Below, piece by piece: positions 48,824-57,857 of a stretch of DNA of 64,000 nt. Made by a program: the position numbers and the translations under genes. Source of the DNA: Pantoea anthophila (lineage in GTDB: Bacteria; Pseudomonadota; Gammaproteobacteria; Enterobacterales; Enterobacteriaceae); the NCBI RefSeq assembly GCF_006494375.1, contig NZ_VHIZ01000038.1:62001-126000 (forward strand). Reading direction: 5' to 3'. The notes beneath the pieces were generated by a model. That model saw only the letters and a list, made by a program, of their open reading frames with translations. It did no database searches and was not told the DNA's origin. Positions within the stretch are counted from its first letter, which is position 1; every line of letters begins with the position of its first letter.

Positions 48824-49225
48824 TTAAATCAGGAAATCGTCCAGCGATTTACCTTCATCAATGGCAGCTTTAATCGCAGAGGGGGTACGGCCCTGACCGG
48901 TCCACTGCTTAACTTCGCCATTTTCATCGGTGTACTGATATTTGGCAGGGCGGGGCGCACGCTTTTTCTTCTCTGTCGGCGCAGTCTGCATACCATTTAA
49001 CAGCTCGTTAGGATCGATACCTTCCTGCAGCAGTAATTCGCGGTATTTTGCCAGTTTTTCTGCTTTTTCACGATTAGCCGCTTCTGAAGCCTGCGCTTCT
49101 TCACGACGCTCGCTAACGACAACGGAGAGTTTTTCCAGCATTTCTTCTAAAGCAGCAAGATCAAGTTCGCGAGCGTTAGCGCGAAGGGTACGGATATTAT
49201 TCAAGCTATTGAGAGTGTCACTCAT
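48824..49225 (-). CDS. H-NS family nucleoid protein, copy 2
   Basis: The ATG at 49225 ([17 protein letters not shown]) gives 133 residues; the two upstream in-frame ATGs are poorer. It has the same plan as copy 1: coiled-coil oligomerisation domain, lysine/proline linker ([12 protein letters not shown]), then [20 protein letters not shown] for DNA binding and a final SLDDFLI. The pair differ mainly in the linker and N-terminal helix. Close relatives can form mixed oligomers with the chromosomal H-NS. The long AT-rich region upstream may be its own silenced target and promoter. Confidence 0.92.
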   Translation of the reverse strand: MSDTLNSLNNIRTLRANARELDLAALEEMLEKLSVVVSERREEAQASEAANREKAEKLAKYRELLLQEGIDPNELLNGMQTAPTEKKKRAPRPAKYQYTDENGEVKQWTGQGRTPSAIKAAIDEGKSLDDFLI

Positions 49226-50440
49226 CAAAGTCACCATAGTCATGTTCAGATAATAAAATACAGAGCGGGTTCACGCTGATGCTTTTCGTCAGACCTGCTT
49301 TTTTAGGATGCTTGCCTTCGAAGAATCAAATACAGAACCTGGAGTTCAACACAGCCATATTAATCGCTTTCTGAGAGAGTTGAAACTCTATTTAGCGCAT
49401 CAGCGTTAAACAAAAGTAAATTTATGCATTTTTACCCTTTTCTCACGTACGCTGTCAAAAAAAACCTGTCAGCCCTCATCGGATAATTCAGTCTGTTACC
49501 AGACTTGTTCGCCATTTTTCAAGCGAAGCCGTGTGCTCTCAGATTAGGTTCATGAGCAGGAAAAGATAAAATTATTTACACCGGGCGTCAGATAAACGGC
49601 GAATGCTTATCCTGTCAGGAAGGGATAAGCTGTGAAAATCCTTATTAAATAACGCCAGAGCGGTTAATTCCAGGCCGCCTGGTTAGCCCGGTTTTATTTG
49701 TAACGCACTGTATTTGATTAATTTTATTTGGAGTGGCCTGGTGCTGTTAACATAATCAGGATGCGGATAGTTTACTAAACGTCGTGCCGTTTGGCTTTAA
49801 TACGTTACGCGAATACGTGCTTAAACCGATGGACATAACTTAAGCGGAATCATGCGAGGCTAATCCGTTCTTCAGAGAGTATTTACGGTTCTAATTACTC
49901 TGCATACAGGCACAGACTGGATAACTAAGTGCATCAGGGGGCGCTAATGTCATCGTGCGTAATATTATCTGACGGTATTATTGCACAGGATGCATTAAAC
50001 GTGGCACATCATTGCTGTCTGAGGTGGGTGAGGATCTTATGATCAGCATCGTAAAAACATTGCAAAGCGCACAGGTATCGACAGCCTGTTGCATGACACC
50101 CTGCAAAATACCGCCCCTGACTATCCGCTAACCTTAGCGGGCATTAACAGAGTCCGATGGTTGCCTGATGTAATTAATTTGCCTTTAAGAAGCGCACAGT
50201 TTAACGCTGTATATAACTGCCAGAATACAGACGTCGATACCGGCTCAGGCTTTGATATGCCCGTCTCGCCAGATAATATGGTCAGATTTTACACGTTTAT
50301 AAACAGCTGAGACCGTTCTGAGTCTGACGATGACATCATGGATCAGGTGTTCCGGAAAACGTTGCGCTGTCGGGTTGAGCTACACTCAGAGAACAAAGGG
50401 GTTAACAGCAGCGTCAGGATTGATTAGGCGGGGGAGTAAC
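49226..50440. other. Long AT-rich region without supported genes
   Basis: About 1.2 kb. A weak open frame around 50035-50310 (readable as DSLLHDTLQNTAPDYPLTLA and more) lacks a start and ribosome site and could be a decayed gene. The rest is AT-rich with scattered stops in all frames, as is common for H-NS-bound or decaying plasmid DNA. I see nothing else I can support. Confidence 0.45.
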
Positions 50441-50617
50441 GTGTTTAAGGGGAATAAAAAGTCATTACCGGTTCGTTACTGTCAAATGTGCAAAAAACCG
50501 ATGAGCTGGCGGAAAAAATGGGAAAGATGCTGGGAGGAAGTGAAATATTGTTCTGAACGCTGCCGACGCGCGGCGCATGCACAGCGCAGGGATCAGACAG
50601 AGAACGATCCTCTGTAA
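50441..50617 (+). CDS. DUF2256-type zinc-ribbon-like small protein
   Basis: A GTG at 50441, 4 bases after AGGCGGGGGAGT, gives 58 residues starting [20 protein letters not shown]. The pattern CQMC...[21 protein letters not shown] matches DUF2256, a short zinc-binding family with a conserved WRKKW core. An in-frame longer reading to 50330 has no ribosome site. In other bacteria such genes often lie near DNA photolyase or cryptochrome genes; none is close here. Confidence 0.85.
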   Translation: MFKGNKKSLPVRYCQMCKKPMSWRKKWERCWEEVKYCSERCRRAAHAQRRDQTENDPL

Positions 50618-50683
50618 AACGTTATAACGGTGAAACAGAACGGGCCAGAAGGCGTTCTCCCGGCCACGCCTGTCATCAGATCA

Positions 50684-50989
50684 TCACTGCTGAACCTCAA
50701 TCTGTTGCCAGCCCTGTCTGAACATACAATCTTTCACCAGGATTTCGCGCTGACTTTCGTTCGCGTCACTGGTGGAGTAGTCGGTATCCGTTGTTTTATG
50801 CTTGTCGTCGTGAGACGTGTATTTGCCACTGACAATGTTATCAGGCGGCAACTCACGCAGCGCCTGAGCCTGACACGCGGTTTCTGCCATCATCTCCTGC
50901 TGCTCAGAGGCATCAGGTTTAACCCATTTGTACTGAACGCATCCGGTCAGACAGAGAGTGAAGAAAAGTAACAGGAAAGGTTTCATCAT
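50684..50989 (-). CDS. Putative outer-membrane lipoprotein, 101 residues
   Basis: A signal peptide MMKPFLLLFFTLCLTGC ends in the lipobox LTGC. The mature part starts CVQYKWVKPDASEQ and is hydrophilic, with paired cysteines (ETACQAQ and KDCMFRQGW) that could form a disulfide. The C-terminus resembles small lipoproteins of unknown role found in enterics (KDCMxxxGW pattern). It precedes the YfaZ remnant on the same strand. Confidence 0.8.
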   Translation of the reverse strand: MMKPFLLLFFTLCLTGCVQYKWVKPDASEQQEMMAETACQAQALRELPPDNIVSGKYTSHDDKHKTTDTDYSTSDANESQREILVKDCMFRQGWQQIEVQQ

Positions 50990-51006
50990 CTGTTTCTCAG
51001 CGATTA

Positions 51007-51283
51007 TTAAAAAGTCATACCGCTAACGACATACGTGGTTTTAACGCCGGCGGCTATAATTACTGGCCCAGTCTCCAGGCTATAGCCCGTTCCTGTCTGA
51101 GCAATCTCAACGTCATCTATCGTCTTTTATCCACTGACTGTCCGGATAGATACTGCTGGAGGAGTGGCCCGTCTCTGCCTTAAGGGTGGTGAAGTGTTTA
51201 CCCTGTTCTGCGTTGAGGCCTGTCGCCATTGCAGAGGAAGAGGCACACAGTGCTAAGCCAGGACCGCTCAAACAACATTCCAT
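51007..51283 (-). pseudogene. YfaZ-like outer-membrane protein remnant
   Basis: Read on the minus strand from an ATG at 51283: a poor signal peptide (LALCASSSAMA), then TGLNAEQGKHFTTLKAETGH and IYPDSQWIKDD, which resemble the N-terminal part of the YfaZ family. A frame change at about 51113 interrupts the reading; IDDVEIAQTGTGYSLETGPV and IIAAGVKTTY continue in a different frame, then VVSGMTF and stop at 51007. Only about half of a typical YfaZ (about 180 residues) remains and the middle is missing. It is therefore a broken gene. Confidence 0.65.
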
Positions 51284-51341
51284 CGAATCTGTTTTCCGTG
51301 AAGTCAGAGGATGAGGTAACTCTGCTCAGTGCAGAAAAGGC

Positions 51342-51578
51342 CTATTTTTGTACAATTTCCTTAACATCATGCTGCTGGAGCTGATGCATATTTCCATCTG
51401 TATCTTTATAGGCAATCATGCCGGTCTCTTTGTCTTTAGCCGGCTTGCCTTTGGTGGTAATCATGTGACCATCCGTGGTTGAGATGATGTAACTCCCGGA
51501 GCAGGCAGCCAGTGACATGGCTGAGAGCATCATGGCAAGGATAATGGCACTTCTGTGGATAAAGGCTGAGGATTTCAT
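51342..51578 (-). CDS. YgdI/YgdR-like small lipoprotein
   Basis: A 78-residue protein with a lipoprotein signal (SAMSLAAC, cysteine at about residue 26). The mature part has the short beta-strand pattern of YgdI/YgdR: SYIISTTDGHMITTKGKPAK followed by DKETGMIAYKDTDGNMHQLQ. These are outer-membrane or periplasmic lipoproteins of unknown function with an SH3-like fold. It lies 59 bases upstream of the YfaZ remnant on the same strand, possibly once an operon. Confidence 0.88.
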   Translation of the reverse strand: MKSSAFIHRSAIILAMMLSAMSLAACSGSYIISTTDGHMITTKGKPAKDKETGMIAYKDTDGNMHQLQQHDVKEIVQK

Positions 51579-52409
51579 AACCGTTCCCGTATATTGCTGT
51601 TTAAAACGATGCCGTATTATGTTTTCGCATTCTTAAACGACGTGATAACAGTAGGGCATTCAAAAGATTTACGTGAATTAAATTGATCTGGATCATTTAT
51701 AACAAGCCGAGTCCCCTCTCTTAACGGCAGCCTTATCCAGCCACTACAATCCGCTTTAAATTCTGGCAGAACAATGACGCCGAAGAGTACACACGCTTAT
51801 GCTTGGCGTTATGCAAAGATTTCGCATCGGGATAAAGCCTCAATGTAATTGCACGTTACTATTGGATTTCAAATTAACCCTATATTGCTTCTCACCTGAG
51901 TGGTTCTTTTTTACATAAATCGCTGAGTCATTCAGGCGTTATAGCCGACTCAAGGGGAGGGTATTTGCCGAATCAGGGCGAATTTAATGATGTTACTTGC
52001 TTAACAGCCCGCGAGGGATTACGTTTTCAAAGACAATTTAAAGAGCAGGATATAGCACCCATAACAGCATCCTGGCACTTATACCGGATAACCGGAGCCA
52101 CGACGGTCTGCGCCCTGATGTGCAGGCGGAAAAGAAAGGCCAGATTATTTGTCATCAACCCTTATGTTAGTTACAACAACCAATAAGAGCTGGCAGTATT
52201 ATCCGGGCGAGCCTGCGCCCCGCTGCCCCTCTCTGGCAATTATCATCGAGCTGTTCTGAAACTCCGAGTGCCCTTTGACAAGCCGCCCCGCACGGCCCGG
52301 AGGGCCGTAACAGCTGTTTCTGTAGTATATGTATGATGTAACTAAATGCACGGGTGGATGTCAGATCAGATATAACGGCCAGTCAGTAAACCCACTGCTT
52401 AACTTAAAT
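51579..52409. other. Gene-poor AT-rich region
   Basis: About 830 bases with no gene that I can support. A 73-codon open frame at 51965-52186 lacks a good ribosome site. A short GC hairpin ACGGCCC-GGA-GGGCCGT lies at 52292-52308 without a T-run. An FNR-like motif is noted among rejected items. Confidence 0.4.
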
Positions 52410-52439
52410 AAAAGGTTCCTGAGGCGTCAGAAACCTTTT
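52410..52439 (-). terminator. Terminator of the microcin-like gene
   Basis: AAAAGGTTCCTGA pairs with TCAGAAACCTTTT (one mismatch) around GGCG; on the minus strand the stem is followed by a T-rich tail. It lies 53 bases after the stop at 52492. Confidence 0.8.
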
Positions 52440-52491
52440 CCGGTATCACGCGGTCAGATAATGCAACGATTTGCCCATTGCGCAGGCCGAA

Positions 52492-52773
52492 TCAACTGAC
52501 CTGAAAAGCAATAAAAAGACCGTTATTGAACCAGGTCACTTTCTCGCCCGCCTCGTTGAGCATCCATCCGGCTTCACCCATAGACGAATTGTTCCAGCTT
52601 TTGTATTCAGTCGCGCTGGCCAGACCGATAGCATTAATGGTTTTAGCGGCACGATTATAATTGAAGCAGCAATCTGAATTCAGGCCAGCGTCATTCCACA
52701 TCCCAAGTAACTCTGCGTAGCCGATATCAGCACCGCTGACGCTTTTCGCTTCTGATATATTTAATAAGCGCAT
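52492..52773 (-). CDS. Microcin-like peptide precursor with double-glycine-type leader
   Basis: A 93-residue product with a strong AGGGAG 8 bases before the ATG. Its first 15 residues, MRLLNISEAKSVSGA, follow the leader pattern of class II microcins (MR-x-hydrophobic-x-x-x-E-x-x-x-VSG-A/G), which is cut after the small pair by a peptidase-containing ABC exporter. The remaining 78 residues start DIGYAELLGMW and contain two adjacent cysteines, many Asn, Trp and Gly, and a hydrophobic end (WFNNGLFIAFQVS). No exporter or immunity gene was seen in the window. It could also be a non-bacteriocin peptide secreted by the same route. The leader match is visible; the antibacterial role is inferred. Confidence 0.7.
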   Translation of the reverse strand: MRLLNISEAKSVSGADIGYAELLGMWNDAGLNSDCCFNYNRAAKTINAIGLASATEYKSWNNSSMGEAGWMLNEAGEKVTWFNNGLFIAFQVS

Positions 52774-53128
52774 ATTAACTCCCTCAACATTTAAGTTACA
52801 TTAAATAGGTATCGCGGCGTCATTTTATCAAAAAAGTCTTTTTTCACGCTGCTGGTCCAGCAGATTATCAGGCCAGAATAACGATTAAATTTTTTCAAAG
52901 AAAATAGCTAATCGAACTGCTTCGATTGACATTTTTGCAGGCACACGATATCCCTTTAAAAAAGGGAACCAGGTTTATTGTAAGTTAAAAAGGTGAACAG
53001 AACGTGAGTAATAAGAGCATGACGCGTTGAGCCTTGTGCCCTGTGTTTAAATAACGCCTGTTGTAACTCTGCATCGTTGCTCATGCGCCTCTGGTAGTGA
53101 ACATGTCCCTATTTCGGAGTCAGGGCAG
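52774..53128. other. Gap upstream of the microcin-like gene
   Basis: 355 AT-rich bases between the divergent microcin-like and Rpn genes. It must hold both promoters. A short immunity gene was looked for on both strands and not found. Confidence 0.4.
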
Positions 53129-53721
53129 ATGAAGACAAACTATACCCCTACACCTCATGACGCTATGTTCCGTCAATTTCTGACCCAGCCAGATGTTGCC
53201 CGTGATTTTATGGAAATACATCTTCCGGCAGAGCTTCGGGAAATATGGGATCTCAGCACACTCACGCTGGAATCCGGTTCGTTTGTCGAGGATGACCTCC
53301 GGCAATATTTCAGCGACGTGCTTTACAGCCTTAAAACACGCGCTGGCGACGGTTACATTCATGTTCTGATTGAGCATCAGTCTACGCCCGACAAACATAT
53401 GGCCTTCCGTCTGATGCGCTATGCGGTGGCGGCCATGCAGCGTCATCTGGAGGCGAAACATCCGACGCCCAATCCTTTGTTCGCGAACTGGCACAGCGTG
53501 TGCCGCAACACGGAGACGCACTCATGACCATCGCACAACAACTTGAGCAAAAAGGCATTGAGGAAGGGATTCAGATTGGCAGAGAGAAGGGCCATTCTGA
53601 AGGTGAACGCGACGCAACCCTGAAAATTGCGCGGACGATGCTGCAGAATGGCCTCGACCGCGATACCATCATGAAGATGACCGGCCTGACCGATGAGGAA
53701 CTGTCACAAATCCGCCACTGA
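53129..53721 (+). pseudogene. Rpn-family nuclease / transposase-like gene with central deletion
   Basis: The first 115 residues ([20 protein letters not shown], then [20 protein letters not shown] and [20 protein letters not shown]) match the N-terminal half of the Rpn/YhgA-like recombination-promoting nucleases (PF04754), including the Asp and Glu-x-Gln of the nuclease site. Reading then jumps: the frame goes out at about 53480 and the family's C-terminal tail (TIAQQLEQKGIEEGIQIGRE and LTDEELSQIRH) is found in another frame to 53721. Members normally have about 300 residues, so about 120 are missing. It is a deleted, frameshifted relic. Confidence 0.8.
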
Positions 53722-53888
53722 GTTCGCCTCATCGTCCCTTTAATCCCGCTGAATTATCCCTTTTACAGCCTGTTGAACTGCCGTTGACCCTGACGGCCAT
53801 TTTCCCCTGCCTGTCCGATGTCAGATCAAAAATCGAAACGCTTATCATTTGTAGAATAAGTGCTTCTTACTCAGAGGCAGAACAGGGT

Positions 53889-54113
53889 ATGGCAATTAAC
53901 ACAGGCTGCTCCTACCGGATAGTGGGCTATCAACCCTCGGTCAATTCCACCTGGCGTCAGAAATTACTGACGATGGGTATGCTGCCGGGCGCAGTGATTG
54001 AAGTTATTCGTGTCGCCCCCCTGGGTGACCCGGTACAGATCTCAACCCGTCGTGTCACTCTGGCGGTGCGACAGGGTGACCTGGACGCAATTATTCTGGA
54101 GGAAATCGTCTGA
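53889..54113 (+). CDS. feoA: Ferrous iron transport protein A
   Basis: The ATG at 53889 gives 74 residues, the usual FeoA length. It starts MAINTGCSYRIVGYQP and has the SH3-like barrel pattern with LLTMGMLPGAVIEVIRVAPL and RRVTLAVRQGDLDAI. FeoA helps FeoB in ferrous iron uptake. Longer readings to 53784 lack a ribosome site. The stop overlaps the feoB start by one base (TGATG), which shows coupled translation. A Fur-like motif upstream is weak. Confidence 0.92.
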   Translation: MAINTGCSYRIVGYQPSVNSTWRQKLLTMGMLPGAVIEVIRVAPLGDPVQISTRRVTLAVRQGDLDAIILEEIV

Positions 54114-56437
54114 TGAAAAAGATAACCATCGAGCTGATTGGTAATCCTAACACCGGTAAAACAACGCTGTTTAATCAGCTCACTGGCGCCCGCCAGCGGG
54201 TGGGGAACTGGGCGGGCGTCACAGTTGAGCGTAAGGAGGGACAGTTCTTTACGGCCCGGTCAGATGTCCGGCTCATCGATTTACCGGGAACCCGCTCGCT
54301 GACAACCCTATCTGCCGAAAGCTCCATCGATGAAAGCATCGCCTGCCAGTACCTTTATCAGGAGCATGCCGACATCGTGATTAACGTCGTCGATGCCTCC
54401 CGTCTCGAAAGCAACCTGTTCCTGACGCTTCAGCTACTGGAGCTGGGGCTGCCCTGTATTATTGCCCTCAACATGCAGGATATCGCCGCCAGCCAGAACA
54501 TCACTATCGATACGGAAGCCCTGTCAGCCCGGATGGGCTGTCCGGTCGTTTCACTGACCTCAACCCGGGGTGACGGCATTGCACAGCTTAAAGCGTTAAT
54601 CGATGAACCGCAGGTTTATCGCGCACCGGAGCAGGTATGCTACCCGGCAGCGATTGAATCGGCCATCGGGCAGCTATGTCAGCAGATGTCCGCCACAACA
54701 GCGCCACAGAAACGCCGCTGGCTGGCCTTACAGTTGCTGGAGGGTGATATCAACAGCCTGAAGCTTTGTCCGGAACTGGAAGCCCACTTACCAGAAATCA
54801 CGCAGCAGGTGGGTGAAGAGGCGGGCGTACAGATTGCCGACTATCGTTATCGCGCCATTAATGCAATCTGTGCGGCCGTCAGTCATAGCGATCAGGCCGC
54901 GCCCGCGAATCTCACCAGCCGTATTGATCAGGTTGTGCTGAACCGCTGGCTGGGCATTCCGATTTTTCTGGCGGTGATGTATGTGATGTTCGTGCTCTCT
55001 ATCAATATCGGCGCCGCCTTGCAGCCGCTATTCGACAGCAGTTCGGTGGCGATATTCATTCATGGTGCACAATGGCTGGGTGCGGTCTGTCACTTCCCGG
55101 CCTGGCTGACGGTGTTTCTGGCGCAGGGGATCGGGGCTGGCATCAACACCGTGCTGCCGATTATTCCGCAGATTGGCCTGATGTTCCTGTTCCTCGCTTT
55201 TCTGGAAGACTCGGGCTATATGGCTCGCGCCGCCTTTGTGATGGATCGGTTGATGCAGTCACTGGGCCTGCCGGGCAAATCATTTGTGCCATTGATTGTC
55301 GGCTTTGGCTGTAACGTGCCGTCAGTGATGGGGACACGCACGCTGGACACGCCGCGTGAGCGTCTGCTGACGGTGCTGATTGCGCCATTTATGTCATGCG
55401 GTGCGCGGCTGGCGATCTTTGCGGTTTTCGCTGCGGCATTTTTCCATGCACACAGCTCCAGCCTGGTTTTCTCCCTCTATCTGCTGGGGATTATCGTCGC
55501 GGTCGTAACCGGGCTGGTACTCAAGCATACCCTGCTGGGAGGTGAAGCCTCACCGTTCATCATGGAGCTGCCGGTCTATCACCGGCCCCATCTCAAAAGT
55601 CTGCTGCTGCAGACGTGGCAACGGCTGAAAATGTTTGTGGTGCGGGCCGGGCAGGTCATCATCCTGGTGAGCATGCTGATTGGTGTACTGAGCAGTTTTG
55701 CATTCAATGGCCAGCTGGTGAATGACATTAACCACTCCGCACTGGCTGCGACCAGTAAAGCGATTACGCCGGCGCTGCTACCGATAGGTGTCACACAGGA
55801 TAACTGGCAGGCAACCGTGGGACTGGTGAGTGGCATTATGGCGAAAGAGGTGGTGGTGGGCACACTTAACAGTCTTTACACCACCGAGGCGATTCAGAGC
55901 AGCCCGTTCGATCCGCAGGCTTTTGACCTGGGAGGTGAGTTAAAAGAGGCGCTGACTGAAACCTGGACTGGCTTAAAGGCTGCGTTCAGGATCGATGCAC
56001 TGGCGCATCCCATTGAAGCCAGTAAAGGTGATGGCGACATGGCGTCCGGCCCGATGAGTGTGATGTCGGATAAATTTGGCAGTGGGTTTGCCGCCTATAG
56101 CTACCTGATTTTCGTCCTGCTCTACATTCCCTGTGTCTCTGTCATGGGAGCGATTGCACGCGAAGCAGGCAAGAAATGGATGATGTTCTCCTTTTTCTGG
56201 GGACTGAACATCGCCTACACCACGGCGACGCTCTTTTATCAGGCGGTCACGTTTGCCCGTCATCCCGCATTCAGCGCAATCTGCATCTTATGTGTCGTGG
56301 TGCTGAATGTCATCATTCTGCTGGCACTGCGCAAAGCAGGGAATCGTGTGCAGAACATCCCCATCATGTTCAGGGAGGAGAGAGGGCGTTGTCAGGGCTG
56401 CCACGGCAATTGTGATAAGCAGGGCGGATATGCCTGA
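54113..56437 (+). CDS. feoB: Ferrous iron transporter B (GTPase permease)
   Basis: A 774-residue FeoB. The GTPase domain shows G1 GNPNTGKT (10-17), G3 DLPGTRSL and G4 NMQD. Beyond about residue 280 are two Gate-type membrane blocks, including VPLIVGFGCNVPSVMGTRTL and PFMSCGARLAIFAVFAAAFF. The C-terminal tail has a cysteine cluster CQGCHGNC, as in enteric FeoB. It imports Fe2+ across the inner membrane under low oxygen. feoC is absent; the next gene is unrelated. Full length argues for function. Confidence 0.95.
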   Translation: MKKITIELIGNPNTGKTTLFNQLTGARQRVGNWAGVTVERKEGQFFTARSDVRLIDLPGTRSLTTLSAESSIDESIACQYLYQEHADIVINVVDASRLESNLFLTLQLLELGLPCIIALNMQDIAASQNITIDTEALSARMGCPVVSLTSTRGDGIAQLKALIDEPQVYRAPEQVCYPAAIESAIGQLCQQMSATTAPQKRRWLALQLLEGDINSLKLCPELEAHLPEITQQVGEEAGVQIADYRYRAINAICAAVSHSDQAAPANLTSRIDQVVLNRWLGIPIFLAVMYVMFVLSINIGAALQPLFDSSSVAIFIHGAQWLGAVCHFPAWLTVFLAQGIGAGINTVLPIIPQIGLMFLFLAFLEDSGYMARAAFVMDRLMQSLGLPGKSFVPLIVGFGCNVPSVMGTRTLDTPRERLLTVLIAPFMSCGARLAIFAVFAAAFFHAHSSSLVFSLYLLGIIVAVVTGLVLKHTLLGGEASPFIMELPVYHRPHLKSLLLQTWQRLKMFVVRAGQVIILVSMLIGVLSSFAFNGQLVNDINHSALAATSKAITPALLPIGVTQDNWQATVGLVSGIMAKEVVVGTLNSLYTTEAIQSSPFDPQAFDLGGELKEALTETWTGLKAAFRIDALAHPIEASKGDGDMASGPMSVMSDKFGSGFAAYSYLIFVLLYIPCVSVMGAIAREAGKKWMMFSFFWGLNIAYTTATLFYQAVTFARHPAFSAICILCVVVLNVIILLALRKAGNRVQNIPIMFREERGRCQGCHGNCDKQGGYA

Positions 56438-56665
56438 CCCGATCACCCGGTGATAGCGTCAGTTAATGACCAGGGGCAAGGCCGGAGATCTGAATACAAT
56501 GGCGGCGACGCGTCAGGAAACGGCGAAACCGCCTGTTAATCAGTGAGATGGTTCAGGAATAAAGCCCGAAAAGTGCTGTCCCGTACCGGTTTACTCACAG
56601 GCTGTCCACTTTTTCTGTGGATAACTTCATCCGCCGAAGACGCTGAGCGCGCTTTTATGTCAGCG

Positions 56666-57703
56666 TTAATCAGGCAATGCGCCGTCAGCATGCTGTTCCA
56701 TAAACTCCACCATGGCCCCTTTATGGGCTTCGACATGACGAATATAGCGCATCAGCGTCTCCGGCTTTTTCCAGGTGCCTTCCTGCATGATTCTGGCTAT
56801 GGGGTAGCCTTTGTCTGCCATATCCTGTGCTGCGCCAACCCTTGCGCTGTGGCCACTCCAGCCGGTATAGCGATTTTTATTGGCTTTCACGCCTCCGGTT
56901 TTTCCCGCACAGCGCCAGGCGCGTTCGAAAATCTGCTCCAGAGCCCGGGTGCTCATAGGTTTTTCGGCTGGGAGGGAGCGTCCCGAGCGGTGGACAGCGG
57001 TAAACAGATAGGCATCGGGCTGGCCGGAAAGCCCGGACGCGTCCAGCCACTCCTCCATTCGCTGGGTGGAACGCGTACTGAGGGCTTTAATTAATCCACC
57101 GGTCTGTACGACGGTTTTGGTCCAGGCCACATCCAGAATGATACGTCCATCACCGGCACGCATCACATCACGCACCCGTAACCGCGACAGTTCACTGATA
57201 CGCAGCAGCGTTGCGTATGCGACGTGCAGAAAGGCCAGATCGCGGCGCGCCTGAAGGCTGTCAGCACCTGACCACTGCCTGTCCAGCGCCAGCAGATCGC
57301 TCAGCCTGAAGGGCACAGCCTGTCCCGCCCGCTCGCCACTCATCACCGCCACCCGGTTTATCTTCTTCATCGCACGAAAAACCTGCGGCGAGGTGTTGGG
57401 CACGGGCAGACCTGCGTTACGGTGTAACATCGAAATCAGAGCCGCATGTGACGTGACGGTGGAGGAAGCCCGCCCGCTGTCAGCCAGGAAAGTAAGATAG
57501 TCGCGCAAATCATCGGCGCTCATCGGCAGAAAGCTGCGCTGATTTTCTTCCGACCACTGATTGCAGATCCGCATCACGCTCAGAAGCTGTCGCCACGTGT
57601 TAGGCGAGAAGGCCTCTTTGTCCTGCACAAATTGTCTGAGGCGTTCAGCGATATCCCCGCTCCGGTTCATCTGCAGTTCAGTTAACGGCACTAACTCTGT
57701 CAT
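56666..57703 (-). CDS. Cre-like tyrosine recombinase
   Basis: A 345-residue tyrosine recombinase clearly related in length and order of motifs to P1 Cre (343). The N-terminal core-binding domain includes AFSPNTWRQLLSVMRICNQW. Catalytic residues by count are Arg168 (TLLRISE), Glu171, Lys196 (WTKT), His285 and Arg288 (GHSAR), Trp311 (GTW) and Tyr320 (LMRYIRH), matching the Cre set. It should cut and rejoin short inverted-arm sites in pairs. A loxP-like site lies 155 bases upstream of its start. On low-copy plasmids Cre resolves dimers before partition, the likely role here. Confidence 0.94.
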   Translation of the reverse strand: MTELVPLTELQMNRSGDIAERLRQFVQDKEAFSPNTWRQLLSVMRICNQWSEENQRSFLPMSADDLRDYLTFLADSGRASSTVTSHAALISMLHRNAGLPVPNTSPQVFRAMKKINRVAVMSGERAGQAVPFRLSDLLALDRQWSGADSLQARRDLAFLHVAYATLLRISELSRLRVRDVMRAGDGRIILDVAWTKTVVQTGGLIKALSTRSTQRMEEWLDASGLSGQPDAYLFTAVHRSGRSLPAEKPMSTRALEQIFERAWRCAGKTGGVKANKNRYTGWSGHSARVGAAQDMADKGYPIARIMQEGTWKKPETLMRYIRHVEAHKGAMVEFMEQHADGALPD

Positions 57704-57857
57704 TTTTGCTCACTGATTGACCGAAAACGGCGTTGATCGCGCTACGTGAATTCTGAGAAAAAAGCAGGGGATGAGCCCGCCAGAATTTACGTAGCGCTGC
57801 CATTTTACAAAATGGTTTTGACTGTCTGTCATCATAACCCGGCGCATCCATACTGTC

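Noticed and set aside
50032-50310. Open frame with readable DSLLHDTLQNT sequence
   Set aside because: No start codon with a ribosome site, no family recognised; may be a decayed gene, kept only as a note.
51683-51696. FNR-like motif TTGATCTGGATCAT before the YgdR-like gene
   Set aside because: One mismatch in a palindrome, but more than 100 bases upstream and no supporting promoter elements.
51965-52186. 73-codon open frame on the plus strand
   Set aside because: Weak ribosome site, unusual composition and no recognisable domain.
53838-53856. Possible Fur box before feoA (CTTATCATTTGTAG area)
   Set aside because: Only about 11 of 19 positions fit the Fur consensus, too few to claim.
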